Of a stretch of DNA of 64,000 nt, positions 17,264-26,835 are shown piece by piece (within the stretch, counting starts at the first letter, position 1; each line of letters opens with the position of its first letter). Where the stretch lies: the NCBI GenBank assembly GCA_009929735.1, contig RZZU01000007.1:1-64000 (forward strand). The letters run 5' to 3'. Below the pieces are notes generated by a model that worked only from the letters and a program-made list of their open reading frames with translations, was not told the DNA's origin and searched no databases. The stretch is from Clostridia bacterium. GTDB lineage: Bacteria > Bacillota > Clostridia > Lachnospirales > Anaerotignaceae. A program made the translations under genes and the position numbers.

Positions 17264-17959
17264 ATGAAAGAAATTATTAAAATTGAAGAGCTCAATAAGG
17301 TTTACGATACCGGCGCCATTCAGGTACACGCCTTGCAAAATGTTTCTGTTTCCATAATGGAGGGAGAATATGTGGCAATTATGGGGCAGTCGGGATCGGG
17401 AAAATCTACGTTAATGAACATTTTAGGTTGTATGGACAGACAGTTTCAGGGAACCTATCTATTGGATGGTATTCCAATTGTGGATCAGGGCGAGAATGAC
17501 CTTTCCAGAATCAGAAACAAGAAAATAGGCTTTGTTTTTCAGGCATTTCAGCTAATTCCCCGTACTTCAGCTTTAAAAAATGTGGAAATCCCTATGATAT
17601 ATGGGGGAATGAAGGCGGAAGAACGAAAAATAAAGGCAAACAATTTGCTTGAGAAGGTTGGGTTGGGGGAAAGAGTACATCATATGCCAAATGAGCTTTC
17701 AGGCGGCCAAAAGCAAAGGGTTGCAATCGCAAGGGCTTTGGCGAATGACCCTGCCATTATACTTGCTGATGAACCAACCGGCAACTTGGATAGCCATTCC
17801 TCCCATGAAATTATGGATTTTTTTACGAAGCTGAATGAAGAGGGGGCAACGGTCATTGTTGTTACCCATGAAGAGGATATTGCGCAATGTACTAAGCGCA
17901 TCATTCGCTTTCAAGACGGACAGATTGTAAGCGATGAAAAGGTGGTGAAGGAAGGGTGA
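17264..17959 (+). CDS. MacB/LolD-type ABC transporter ATP-binding protein
   Basis: The 231-residue ATPase has Walker A GQSGSGKST (about 43-51), Q-loop FQAFQLIP, signature LSGGQKQR, Walker B IILADEPTGNLD and the switch histidine VVTHE. Sequence and length fit the macrolide/lipoprotein-exporter subfamily, which pairs with FtsX-like permeases. It energises the permease encoded next; its stop codon overlaps the GTG start of that gene. Confidence 0.95.
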   Translation: MKEIIKIEELNKVYDTGAIQVHALQNVSVSIMEGEYVAIMGQSGSGKSTLMNILGCMDRQFQGTYLLDGIPIVDQGENDLSRIRNKKIGFVFQAFQLIPRTSALKNVEIPMIYGGMKAEERKIKANNLLEKVGLGERVHHMPNELSGGQKQRVAIARALANDPAIILADEPTGNLDSHSSHEIMDFFTKLNEEGATVIVVTHEEDIAQCTKRIIRFQDGQIVSDEKVVKEG

Positions 17960-19161
17960 TATTCGAAAATCTAAAATTAGCCATGTTCTCTATTCGTGCC
18001 AACAAAATGCGTTCTTTTTTAACCATGCTGGGTATGATTATCGGTATCAGTTCGGTTATTGCCATTGTATCTTTGGGGGATACCATGCGTAGCGTAGTTG
18101 CTGGTGAGTATGAAAATTTTGGAACAGGATTGGCGGGTGTATATATTATGTCACCTGATGACGTTTATACAGATAGTAATTTGTTTACAAAAGAAGATGC
18201 CGATCAGTTAAAGGAAGCAATGGGTGGAGAGCTTACTTATGTCGGCTTTCGAAGCTCTACGAGGGCTGATGTAAAAGCGGGCAGGAAAACGGAAACTGTT
18301 TCTTTGACGGGATTGGCAGAAAATCCTACGGAGATGAAGGATCCCAAAATCATGTATGGGCGTATGTTGAATGATAAGGATATTTTAGAAAAGAAAAATT
18401 TTGTGGTTTTGGATAGTACAACGGCGGTAAATATTTTTGGACAGGAAAATGTTGTCGGAAAAACAATAAAAACCACCATACAGAACCAAGCCGAAGAACT
18501 TTTGGTGATCGGGGTATTTCAGAATACGGATTCGGCACTGATGAAATTGATGAACGGCGGCTCTGTTGCCGATGCATTTGTTCCCGAAAGTATTCTGTTG
18601 AGCGAAAACGAGTATCAATGGTCATTATATTTTTGTATGGCAGAGGATCAGGATATGACACAGTTGCAAAGCAGAGTTGTGGCCTATATTGCCAGAATGA
18701 AAAATCAAGACCTAGAGAATATTATATGCAATTCGGCGCAGCAAGAAATGTCTTCTATAGATTCCATGCTTGCCTCCCTTTCGGCCGTGGTTGGTGCCAT
18801 TGCTGCCATTTCTCTGGTAGTAGGCGGTATTGGAATTATGAATATCATGCTGGTATCCGTGACAGAAAGAACGAGAGAAATCGGGATACGAAAAGCACTC
18901 GGCGCAAGAACCGGAGATATTATGATTCAATTTTTAATTGAAGCCGCCGCAATTTCTGCGGCTGGCGGACTTATTGGAACATTATTAGGCATTTCCGTTG
19001 TTGCCATTGGCGGAATGATCGTGGGCGTTGGGGTTGTTGTGAAGCCGTCAGTTGTATTAATTGCGGTTGCATTTTCAGCCATGGTTGGTTTGGGTTTTGG
19101 TCTATACCCTGCAAAAAAAGCAGCAAAGAAAGATCCTGTAGAGGCTTTGCGATACGAATAA
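17956..19161 (+). CDS. MacB-like ABC transporter permease
   Basis: The 401-residue protein has the MacB layout: TM1 near the N-terminus (FLTMLGMIIGISSVIAIVSLG), a large extracytoplasmic MacB_PCD domain (about 45-265), and an FtsX-type domain with three spans (about 275-395). The conserved TREIGIRKALGAR loop is present. It starts with GTG, overlapping the ATPase stop (GTGA). With the two preceding genes it forms an exporter whose substrate cannot be read from sequence; a TolC-like partner is not expected in a Gram-positive cell. Confidence 0.93.
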   Translation: MIFENLKLAMFSIRANKMRSFLTMLGMIIGISSVIAIVSLGDTMRSVVAGEYENFGTGLAGVYIMSPDDVYTDSNLFTKEDADQLKEAMGGELTYVGFRSSTRADVKAGRKTETVSLTGLAENPTEMKDPKIMYGRMLNDKDILEKKNFVVLDSTTAVNIFGQENVVGKTIKTTIQNQAEELLVIGVFQNTDSALMKLMNGGSVADAFVPESILLSENEYQWSLYFCMAEDQDMTQLQSRVVAYIARMKNQDLENIICNSAQQEMSSIDSMLASLSAVVGAIAAISLVVGGIGIMNIMLVSVTERTREIGIRKALGARTGDIMIQFLIEAAAISAAGGLIGTLLGISVVAIGGMIVGVGVVVKPSVVLIAVAFSAMVGLGFGLYPAKKAAKKDPVEALRYE

Positions 19162-19173
19162 TTTGATTTGGAA

Positions 19174-19207
19174 AACAGCGTACTATAAAATGGTACGTTG
19201 TTTTTTT
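19174..19207 (+). terminator. Terminator of the MacAB-like operon
   Basis: Arms AACAGCGTAC and GTACGTTGTT, then TTTTTTT. Confidence 0.85.
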
Positions 19208-19555
19208 AAGGATATTTGCAGTGTTTTTCCAGACATTTTTTAAAATGTTTGTTTTTACTGGCTTTGTTTGAGATAAGGATAAAGAATTTATTAATGAAAT
19301 TGTGAAAATGAATGTTAGCTCGGTATAAATTAAGATTAATCAACATTATTTGTAAAAAAAGAAATTGCAAATCAAACGGCGAAAATGATTGTTTTGAGAA
19401 ATACTAGTCCTAAGGCTTTTGCTATGTTTATCTAAATTCAAATATATGGGCACGATTTTGTCCCATTGGGACTAAAATTAATTTATCTTTTTTATAGAAG
19501 GAAAATATGGTATAATAAAACGAAAATTTAGAAAGAAAATTTTAGGAGGTGCAAA
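19208..19555. other. dnaE upstream region
   Basis: No gene is seen. It includes a small GTCCC-ATT-GGGAC hairpin near 19460-19475. An extended -10 (TGGTATAAT, with TATAAT at 19511-19516) is the probable dnaE promoter; its -35 is poor. Confidence 0.45.
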
Positions 19556-22500
19556 ATGGATTTTACAGAAAATTTCAATCAAACAAAGCCCTTTGCGCAC
19601 CTGCACGTTCATACGGAGTACAGTCTTTTGGATGGTTCGGCAAAGATAAAAGAGCTGGTTCAGCGGACGAAGGAATTGGGAATGGAAAGTATCGCCATCA
19701 CGGACCATGGTGCGATGTATGGCGCCATAGAATTTTATAAGGCTGCGCTTGAGGCAGGGGTGAAGCCCATTATTGGCTGTGAGGTTTATGTAGCACCGCA
19801 ATCACGCCTGACTAAGGATAGCAAAAACGGAGGAAACTATCACCTTGTTCTTTTGGCTGAAAATAATGAAGGGTATCAAAATTTGATAAAATTGGTGTCC
19901 TATGGCTTTATTGACGGGTTTTACTATAAGCCACGTGTGGATAGGGAGCTTTTGCGAAAGCATCATAAAGGAATTATTGCCTCCAGCGCTTGCTTGGCGG
20001 GAGAGATCTCCAGAAAAATTTTGACTGCTTCCTACGAAATTGCGAAGGAAGCGGCATTGGAGTATTTGGATATTTTTGGCGAGGGAAATTTCTTTTTGGA
20101 GCTTCAGGATCATGGTATGCGGGAGCAAAAACAGGTCAATATGGCTTTGGTTCGTATGAGCCAGGAAACGGGTATTCCTTTGATTGCCACCAACGACAGC
20201 CACTATATATATAAAGAGGATGCAGAGCCTCATGATATTTTACTATGTATTCAAACGGCAAAAACAGTTTTGGATGAGGATAGAATGCGCTATGAAGGTG
20301 GACAGTTTTATCTGAAAAGCCCTGAGGAGATGTATGATTTATTTTCTTATGCACCTGAGGCATTGGAAAATACCGTAAAAATCGCACAAAGATGCAATGT
20401 TTCCTTCCGTTTTCATGAATTAAAGCTGCCGAGGTTTGATGTGCCTGATGGGAAAACGGCGCAGCAATATTTAAGAGAGGTTTGTGAGGCGGGTTTTCGG
20501 GAAAAATATCCTCAAGATAAAAAGGAATGGAAAGACCGTCTGGAATACGAGCTTTCCACCATTGAAAATATGGGATATGTGGATTATTTTCTCATTGTCT
20601 GGGATTTTATAAAATATGCGAAGGACAACGGAATTATTGTTGGACCGGGGCGTGGTTCGGCGGCAGGAAGCATGGTTTCCTATTGCTTATCCATCACCAC
20701 CATTGAGCCTTTAAAATACGACCTGATTTTTGAACGATTTTTAAACCCAGAGCGTGTCAGTATGCCTGATATTGATATAGATTTTTGCTACGAGCGTCGC
20801 CAAGAGGTCATAGATTATGTGATTCGCAAGTATGGTGAGGATCATGTTGCCCAAATTATAACCTTTGGTACCTTGGCTGCGAGGGCGGCAATTAAGGACG
20901 TTGGGCGAGCTTTAGCGATGCCTTATGCTGACGTTGACCGTATTTCAAAAATGATTCCGACGGAATTGGGGATTACTATAAAAAAAGCTTTAACGATGAA
21001 CCCCGATTTGCAAAAGGCATATGAAGCAGAGGAGGATACCCATCGTCTGATTGACACTTCGATGCGTTTGGAAGGGCTGCCAAGGCATTCCTCCACCCAT
21101 GCGGCAGGCGTTGTCATCTGCAAAGAGCCTGTCATGGAATATGTACCGTTAAGTGCAAATGATGGTCAGATTAATACACAATATACTATGACGCTCTTAG
21201 AGGAGCTTGGTATTTTGAAGATGGACTTTCTTGGACTGCGTACCCTAACAGTCATACAAAATGCTGTGCAAGAGGTGGAGCGTATCCATGGGATTAAAAT
21301 AGATATTGATACAATTCCCGATGATGACGCAGAGGTGTATCAGCTGATTAGTCAGGGGAAAACAGAGGGTGTTTTTCAGCTGGAAAGCTCAGGCATGAAG
21401 CAATTTATGCGTGAGCTTCAGCCAAAACGGCTGGAGGATTTGATTGCCGGGATTTCCTTATATCGCCCAGGCCCCATGGATTTTATTCCAAAATATATCA
21501 AGGGGAAGAATAACCCTGAAAACATACAGTATATTCATGAAAGCCTTGTGCCAATTTTGGACAACACCTATGGCTGCATTGTATATCAAGAACAGGTTAT
21601 GCAAATTGTGCGAGATTTGGCGGGCTACAGCCTTGGTCGAAGCGACCTTGTGCGCCGTGCGATGAGTAAGAAAAAAGCAGCGGTTATGGCTGAGGAGAGA
21701 AAAAATTTCGTTTACGGCGTTGGGGAAGATGTTCCTGGCTGTGTAAAGAACGGCATTTCAGCGGAAGCGGCAGAAAAAATATTTGATGAAATGACGGATT
21801 TTGCAAAGTATGCCTTTAACAAAAGCCATGCTGCCTGCTATGCGGTTGTTGGATATCAAACGGCATGGTTAAAAGCACATTATCCTGTGGAGTTTATGGC
21901 GGCTTTGATGACAAGTGTTATGGATAATGCAAGTAAGGTTTCAAGCTATATTGAAGAATGCAAGAAAATGGGGATAGCATTACTGCCGCCTGATCTGAAT
22001 GAAGGGTATGAACATTTTTCGGTTTCCGACGGAAAAATACGTTTTGGGCTTGCCGCAATTAAAAATGTGGGACGTGGCGTAGTCAGTGCTTTAGTGGCAG
22101 AGCGTGAAAAAAGTGGATTATTTCAGTCCATGACAGATTTTTGCAGTCGAATGGAAGCAGGAGAAATCAATAAGCGTTGTTTTGAAAGCTTAATTAAAGG
22201 CGGTGCGATGGATTCTTTGGGCGGTGCCAGAAGCCAGTATATGGCGGTTTATAAAAGTATTTTGGATGGAATAGGGCAGGCTAGAAAGAATAATATTGTA
22301 GGGCAAATGAATTTGTTTGATATGGATTTAGGCGAGGAAAGCTATAAGCCTTGCGATGATTTGCCTAATGTGGCGGAATTTGAGCCACGAGATAAGCTTG
22401 CAATGGAAAAAGAGGTTTTGGGCATTTACGTAAGTGGTCATCCTTTGGCGGAATACGAGGATAGGCTTAGACGGAAGATCAGCCACAGAAGTATTGATTT

Positions 22501-23038
22501 TTTGCCTGTTGAGGAGGGTGAAAACCGACAACAGGTTGCGGAAGATACAAAGGTGATTGTTGGCGGTATGATTGCAGTCGTTTCTGTAAAATATACAAGA
22601 AACAATGATAAAATGGCGTTTCTTACCTTGGAAGATTTTCAAGGAACGATGGAGGTTATTGTTTTTCCAAAGGTTTATCAACAGTTTTTCGAACTTTTTC
22701 AGGAGGAAGCGGTTATTCTGATTAAGGGACGTGCAAATATTTCGGCTGATGGGGAAGGCAAGATTATTGCATCGCAAATTCAAATACTGCCCTTGGAGGC
22801 GGAGCAAAAGCCTGCATCCTTATGGCTGAAGATTGAGAATGCAAGAGAGGTGCCTTTGCCGCAAATTACAGCTGTTTTATTGCAGCATAAAGGCAATATT
22901 CCCGTTTTTATCTATCAAGAAAAAAGCAAGGAAATTATGAAGGCAGAAAGAAAATATTGGGTTAATTGTTCCTCGGAGCTGCAACAGGAGTTGAAGCTTT
23001 TGCTGGGAGAAGGCAATGTGGCGGCGAAGCACGAGTAG
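19556..23038 (+). CDS. dnaE: DNA polymerase III subunit alpha
   Basis: The 1160-residue replicative polymerase is a C-family enzyme of DnaE rather than PolC type. The N-terminal PHP domain begins FAHLHVHTEYSLLDG. The palm carries GPGRGSAAGS and the catalytic aspartates PDIDIDF (about 404-410). A helix-hairpin-helix region and a C-terminal OB-fold (about 990-1080) complete the usual order. In Firmicutes with both enzymes, DnaE extends primers for PolC. TTAGGAGG precedes the ATG. The TRAP homologue follows after 13 bases and pfkA after it, so the three may share a transcript. Confidence 0.97.
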   Translation: MDFTENFNQTKPFAHLHVHTEYSLLDGSAKIKELVQRTKELGMESIAITDHGAMYGAIEFYKAALEAGVKPIIGCEVYVAPQSRLTKDSKNGGNYHLVLLAENNEGYQNLIKLVSYGFIDGFYYKPRVDRELLRKHHKGIIASSACLAGEISRKILTASYEIAKEAALEYLDIFGEGNFFLELQDHGMREQKQVNMALVRMSQETGIPLIATNDSHYIYKEDAEPHDILLCIQTAKTVLDEDRMRYEGGQFYLKSPEEMYDLFSYAPEALENTVKIAQRCNVSFRFHELKLPRFDVPDGKTAQQYLREVCEAGFREKYPQDKKEWKDRLEYELSTIENMGYVDYFLIVWDFIKYAKDNGIIVGPGRGSAAGSMVSYCLSITTIEPLKYDLIFERFLNPERVSMPDIDIDFCYERRQEVIDYVIRKYGEDHVAQIITFGTLAARAAIKDVGRALAMPYADVDRISKMIPTELGITIKKALTMNPDLQKAYEAEEDTHRLIDTSMRLEGLPRHSSTHAAGVVICKEPVMEYVPLSANDGQINTQYTMTLLEELGILKMDFLGLRTLTVIQNAVQEVERIHGIKIDIDTIPDDDAEVYQLISQGKTEGVFQLESSGMKQFMRELQPKRLEDLIAGISLYRPGPMDFIPKYIKGKNNPENIQYIHESLVPILDNTYGCIVYQEQVMQIVRDLAGYSLGRSDLVRRAMSKKKAAVMAEERKNFVYGVGEDVPGCVKNGISAEAAEKIFDEMTDFAKYAFNKSHAACYAVVGYQTAWLKAHYPVEFMAALMTSVMDNASKVSSYIEECKKMGIALLPPDLNEGYEHFSVSDGKIRFGLAAIKNVGRGVVSALVAEREKSGLFQSMTDFCSRMEAGEINKRCFESLIKGGAMDSLGGARSQYMAVYKSILDGIGQARKNNIVGQMNLFDMDLGEESYKPCDDLPNVAEFEPRDKLAMEKEVLGIYVSGHPLAEYEDRLRRKISHRSIDFLPVEEGENRQQVAEDTKVIVGGMIAVVSVKYTRNNDKMAFLTLEDFQGTMEVIVFPKVYQQFFELFQEEAVILIKGRANISADGEGKIIASQIQILPLEAEQKPASLWLKIENAREVPLPQITAVLLQHKGNIPVFIYQEKSKEIMKAERKYWVNCSSELQQELKLLLGEGNVAAKHE

Positions 23039-23051
23039 GAGGACATGACGT

Positions 23052-23294
23052 ATGGATGAAAAAAATATAGAAAATACTCCATATATCTGCGTGAAAGCGT
23101 TGGAAAAGGGCGTAAGCATTATCGGTGTCACCCGTGGGGAAATTACCAAAATTCATCATACGGAAAAGCTTGACAAGGGAGAAGTTTTGATTGCACAGTT
23201 TACGACGAATACTTCTGCCATCAAGATAAGAGGCGAGGCTGAAATCTATACACAATTTGGTGTCATTCGCACAGAAAAATCGGAGAAGGAATAA
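23052..23294 (+). CDS. mtrB: TRAP: trp RNA-binding attenuation protein homologue
   Basis: The 80-residue protein aligns along its length with Bacillus subtilis MtrB, which forms an 11-subunit ring that binds tryptophan and then (G/U)AG repeats in trp leader RNA. The core ITKIHHTEKLDKGEV is nearly the family sequence. From recall of the B. subtilis numbering, the RNA-contact residues are kept (E38, K39, D41, K58, R60), as are the tryptophan-pocket threonines, glutamine and serine (T27, T32, Q49, T51, S55). The B. subtilis F32 position is isoleucine. AGGAGGA precedes the ATG. No trp genes are in this window, so its targets lie elsewhere. Confidence 0.9.
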   Translation: MDEKNIENTPYICVKALEKGVSIIGVTRGEITKIHHTEKLDKGEVLIAQFTTNTSAIKIRGEAEIYTQFGVIRTEKSEKE

Positions 23295-23318
23295 AGATTG
23301 GGATAGGAGGAACAGTCG

Positions 23319-24299
23319 ATGGAAATGAAAAAAATTAATAAAATCGGTGTTTTAACCAGCGGGGGGGATGCCCCTGGGATGAATGCGGCGATTCGTGCAG
23401 TCGTGAGGACGGCAATTTTTTATGACATAGAAGTGACGGGCATTCGCAAGGGCTACAATGGTCTGATTAATGGCGAAATCAAGGAAATGCACAGCAAAGA
23501 CGTATCAAATGTAATGAATTTGGGTGGTACCATTTTGCATACGGCACGCTGCCCTGAAATGATGACAGAGGAAGGGCTTAAAAAAGCGGCTGCAATTTAC
23601 AAAATATTGGGATTGGATGCCTTGATTGTCATCGGCGGTGACGGCTCATATAGAGGCATGGGGGAGCTGGCAAAGTTAGGCGTAAACGGTATTGGTATCC
23701 CTGCAACCATTGATTTGGATATGAGCAGCACAGAGTATACCATTGGCTTCGATACTGCAGTTAATACAGGGATGGATGCATTGAATAAGCTGAGGGACAC
23801 ATCAAGCTCTCACGAACGCTGTTCCGTGGTTGAGGTTATGGGGCGTGATGCCGGATATATTGCGGTATGGTGTGGCATGGTCGGTGGCGCAGAGGATGTG
23901 ATGTTCCCCGAAGCAAAGGACGTGATTAACAGCCAAAAAGTGATTCAGCAAATTTTGGAAAATAGAAGTATTGGCAAAAGACACAATCTGATTGTGGTTG
24001 CCGAAGGTGTTGGGGGAACCCAGAAATTAGCAGATGATATTCAAGAAATTACTGGAATTCAGACCAGAGCTACGATTCTTGGTCATTTGCAAAGAGGCGG
24101 AAGTCCTACAGCGATTGATCGTATGCACGCTTCCATGATGGGCTATCATGCCGTAAAAGCGGTTATGGAAGGAAAGCAAAATCAGGTTGTCGGCTTTAAT
24201 AAAGGAAGCTATGAAGTTCTAGATTTTGAGGAAGCTTTTGGGATGGAGAAAACCTTGGATCAAGATATTTACAATGTAATTAAAATTCTTGCAATATAA
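23319..24299 (+). CDS. pfkA: ATP-dependent 6-phosphofructokinase
   Basis: The 326-residue enzyme phosphorylates fructose 6-phosphate in glycolysis. GVLTSGGDAPGMNAAIRAV is the nucleotide-binding start. IGGDGSYRGM has the glycine typical of ATP-using rather than pyrophosphate-using members. The catalytic segment reads PATIDLDM instead of the usual PGTIDND: both aspartates remain but asparagine is leucine and glycine is alanine. EVMGRDAGYIA and LGHLQRGGSPTAIDR complete the site. GGAGGA precedes the ATG. A structured spacer and pyk follow. Confidence 0.96.
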   Translation: MEMKKINKIGVLTSGGDAPGMNAAIRAVVRTAIFYDIEVTGIRKGYNGLINGEIKEMHSKDVSNVMNLGGTILHTARCPEMMTEEGLKKAAAIYKILGLDALIVIGGDGSYRGMGELAKLGVNGIGIPATIDLDMSSTEYTIGFDTAVNTGMDALNKLRDTSSSHERCSVVEVMGRDAGYIAVWCGMVGGAEDVMFPEAKDVINSQKVIQQILENRSIGKRHNLIVVAEGVGGTQKLADDIQEITGIQTRATILGHLQRGGSPTAIDRMHASMMGYHAVKAVMEGKQNQVVGFNKGSYEVLDFEEAFGMEKTLDQDIYNVIKILAI

Positions 24300-24373
24300 C
24301 GGACTTACGAAAGGTAAGCAGGTGCAGTGCAAACTGTGCCAGCTTACAAGATGTTGAAAATACCGTCCGTTAT
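24296..24373 (+). other. Structured spacer element between pfkA and pyk
   Basis: A perfect 9-bp helix (ATAACGGAC at 24296-24304 with GTCCGTTAT at 24365-24373) closes about 60 bases. An inner hairpin is GTAAGC/GCTTAC (24314-24319 with 24342-24347), extended by GCAG/CTGT-type pairs. TTAC/GTAA (about 24305-24308 with 24314-24317) could compete with the inner stem. No T-run follows, so it is not a plain terminator. I recognise no known riboswitch. Its left arm overlaps the pfkA stop codon. Confidence 0.5.
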
Positions 24374-24667
24374 GAATAAATATAAGAAATTATTTTACGA
24401 TAAATAAGGGATGGACTTTTCAAAGGTTTACTTAATTTGGGCAACATCCCACAATTCCCAGCGAATGCTTTGCATACCCATCTGTTTGCATCTTTTCCGT
24501 CAGCCTGTACAAAAATGCTCACCAATATATCCAGTATTCGTTGTGCTTTTTGTTTTGTCTAACGAAAAATCTGACTGCACATCTGGGCACGCAGAATTAT
24601 GCGGTATTGCCTTAGGAATTTTAATTTTTTTACAATAGAAAGAACAGCAAAAAGAGGAGGTACTGCA
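24374..24667. other. pyk leader region
   Basis: No gene is seen; frames here lack ribosome sites. An AGAGGAGG site immediately precedes the pyk ATG at 24668. No clear promoter is seen, so pyk may be read from upstream through the structured element. Confidence 0.4.
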
Positions 24668-26437
24668 ATGCGCAGGACAAAAATTGTTTGCACACTGGGC
24701 CCGGCAACAGACAGTATTGAAATAATGAAAAAATTAATTCAAAATGGTTTGGACGCGGCTCGTGTGAACTTTTCACATGGAAACTATGAATCACATGGGG
24801 AAATGATAAAAAAATTGAAACAAGCAAGAGAGGAATTGGGTGTGCCAATCCCCTTGATTTTGGATACAAAAGGCCCCGAAATACGAATTAAAACCTTTGC
24901 CGAGGGAAAAATCGTATTGGAAGAGGGAGATAAATTTACGTTAACCACCGAAGATATTGAGGGCACAAAGGAGAAGGTATCTGTAACCTATTTGGATTTG
25001 CCCAAGGATTTGCAAATTGGCTCCCGTGTATTAATTGATGATGGATTAATCGAGCTTAAGGTAGAGCGAATTGCAGGCCCTGAGGTTCATTGCGTGGTTG
25101 TAAACGGCGGAAAGGTTGGCTCAAGAAAAGGGGTTAATCTGCCGGGGATTAAAATTAATTTACCTGCTTTAACACAAAAGGATATTGAGGATTTGCAGTT
25201 TGGCATTGCCAATGGGTTTGATATTGTAGCCGCCTCCTTTATTCGTTGTGCTTCTGATGTAACAAGAATCAGAAAGGTGTTAGAGGAAAACGGCGGCGAT
25301 GGGATCCATATTATTGCGAAGATTGAAAACCAAGAAGGCGTAGATCATATTGACGAAATATTAGAGGTTTCCGACGGAATCATGGTTGCCAGAGGTGACT
25401 TGGGCGTGGAAATTCCCCCGGAAGAGGTACCTTTGGTTCAGAAGCAGCTGATAGCAAAAGCCAATCTGCGCAGCAAGCCAGTTATTACGGCAACACAAAT
25501 GTTGGAGAGCATGGTGAATAGTCCAAGACCGACAAGAGCAGAGGCGAACGATGTTGCAAATGCAATTTTTGACGGCAGTGATTCCATTATGCTTTCGGGA
25601 GAAACTGCGGCGGGAAATTATCCGCTTGAGGCTGTTGCAACCATGGCTCGTATTGCGGAAAAAACGGAAAGCAGTATCAATTATAATAAAATGTTAACTA
25701 GACAGCTTGACGGGGTAACGACAAATATTACAAACGCAATCAGCTTTGCTGCGTGTTCAACGGCCGCCGAATTAAATACCGCTTGTATTTGCACCATTAC
25801 CCAATCCGGCTTTACAGCTAGGATGATATCCAAGCATAGGCCTGTTTGCCCCATTGTAGCAGCAACCATGACGGATCGGGTTTGGCGTCAGCTCAATTTG
25901 GTATGGGGCTGTAAGCCAATGCTGCATAAAGAAACATTATTGCAGGGTAAGGTTTTTGATACAGGCATGGACATTATACAGGCAAGTGGACTTGTGAAAA
26001 ACGGAGATACGGTTGTTTTGGCATTGGGTATGCCCCTTGGTGTAAGCGGTGCAACAAATACCCTTCGGGTTGATATTGTTGGTGATGTACTTTGCAAAGG
26101 GATTGGTGTCGGAACAAAAAAAGCGAGCGGCAGAGCCAGAGTGATAAAAATGCGTGAGGATATGGAGCGTAGCTTTCAAAAAGGGGATATTTTGGTTGCA
26201 ACAGCGACAGATAACGATTTTATGCCTTATATCCAAAAGGCTTCTGCCATTATCGTAGGTCCCATGGATCATAGTGACGATTGTCACGCAGAAATTGCGG
26301 GGAGAGCATTGGATATTCCTGTTATCATTTGCAATGCAAAGGTTGTGGATTTTATTCCCAATGATGCTTTGATTTCAGTGGATGCGTCAACCGGATTTAT
26401 TTGTGCCGGCCTGCCAGAAGAGGAAAAAAAAGCATAA
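24668..26437 (+). CDS. pyk: Pyruvate kinase with C-terminal PEP-utiliser-like domain
   Basis: The 589-residue enzyme makes pyruvate and ATP from phosphoenolpyruvate. The start at 24668 follows GAGGAGG and gives the family N-terminus MRRTKIVCTLGPATDS. Motifs include ARVNFSHG, MVARGDLGVEIP (about 240) and KPVITATQMLESM. After the usual ~475 residues comes an extension of about 110 residues with GRARV and DCHAEIAGRALDIPVI, the phosphohistidine-like domain known from Bacillus-type long pyruvate kinases; the usual TxH reads DCH. With PfkA and Fba in this window it covers key glycolytic steps. Confidence 0.97.
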   Translation: MRRTKIVCTLGPATDSIEIMKKLIQNGLDAARVNFSHGNYESHGEMIKKLKQAREELGVPIPLILDTKGPEIRIKTFAEGKIVLEEGDKFTLTTEDIEGTKEKVSVTYLDLPKDLQIGSRVLIDDGLIELKVERIAGPEVHCVVVNGGKVGSRKGVNLPGIKINLPALTQKDIEDLQFGIANGFDIVAASFIRCASDVTRIRKVLEENGGDGIHIIAKIENQEGVDHIDEILEVSDGIMVARGDLGVEIPPEEVPLVQKQLIAKANLRSKPVITATQMLESMVNSPRPTRAEANDVANAIFDGSDSIMLSGETAAGNYPLEAVATMARIAEKTESSINYNKMLTRQLDGVTTNITNAISFAACSTAAELNTACICTITQSGFTARMISKHRPVCPIVAATMTDRVWRQLNLVWGCKPMLHKETLLQGKVFDTGMDIIQASGLVKNGDTVVLALGMPLGVSGATNTLRVDIVGDVLCKGIGVGTKKASGRARVIKMREDMERSFQKGDILVATATDNDFMPYIQKASAIIVGPMDHSDDCHAEIAGRALDIPVIICNAKVVDFIPNDALISVDASTGFICAGLPEEEKKA

Positions 26438-26453
26438 TAAGTTTCATATGTTG

Positions 26454-26488
26454 AAGGTCATGTCTTTAAGGCATGGCCTTTTGTATTT
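26454..26488 (+). terminator. pyk terminator
   Basis: Arms AAGGTCATGTC and GGCATGGCCTT (with G-U pairs), followed by a T-rich tail. Confidence 0.75.
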
Positions 26489-26662
26489 AAAAAAGAACAA
26501 ACAATATTCAGGGAATAGAAAAAAGTACATTGATTTTTTTTGGAGTTTTTTGTGATATTTTGATAGCTGTTTTGGATTGAAACTCAATAATAATTGTGAA
26601 TGTGCATTAAGTTATACTGAAAAAAGTATAATTGCAGTAGAATGCTTTCATTTTTTGAGTGA

Positions 26663-26691
26663 TTGACAAGAAAACAAAAGCGTGCTAACAT
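26663..26691 (+). promoter_or_regulatory. Promoter of the DUF819/dipeptidase operon
   Basis: Perfect TTGACA (26663-26668), 17-base spacer, and TAACAT (26686-26691). Confidence 0.6.
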
Positions 26692-26701
26692 TATGAACAA
26701 G

Positions 26702-26735
26702 AATTCAATATATTGAATTAATTCAAGATATTGAA
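26702..26735. promoter_or_regulatory. Two tandem palindromic operators
   Basis: The perfect 18-base palindrome AATTCAATATATTGAATT (26702-26719) is followed by TTCAAGATATTGAA (26722-26735). Their centres are 18 bases apart and lie just downstream of the -10 box, the place for a repressor. The convergent XRE-cupin gene at 29401-29952 is the nearest regulator; its own upstream region has a related TTCAATTATTGTA (29997-30009). Confidence 0.6.
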
Positions 26736-26835
26736 AATTCTTCACAGGTCCTGCGTTAGCATTTTGGTTCAGCGGCAGCTAGGGTGCGAACATGGAATTT
26801 TACTTATTTTTTTCTATTTAGAAGGAGGAGATATT

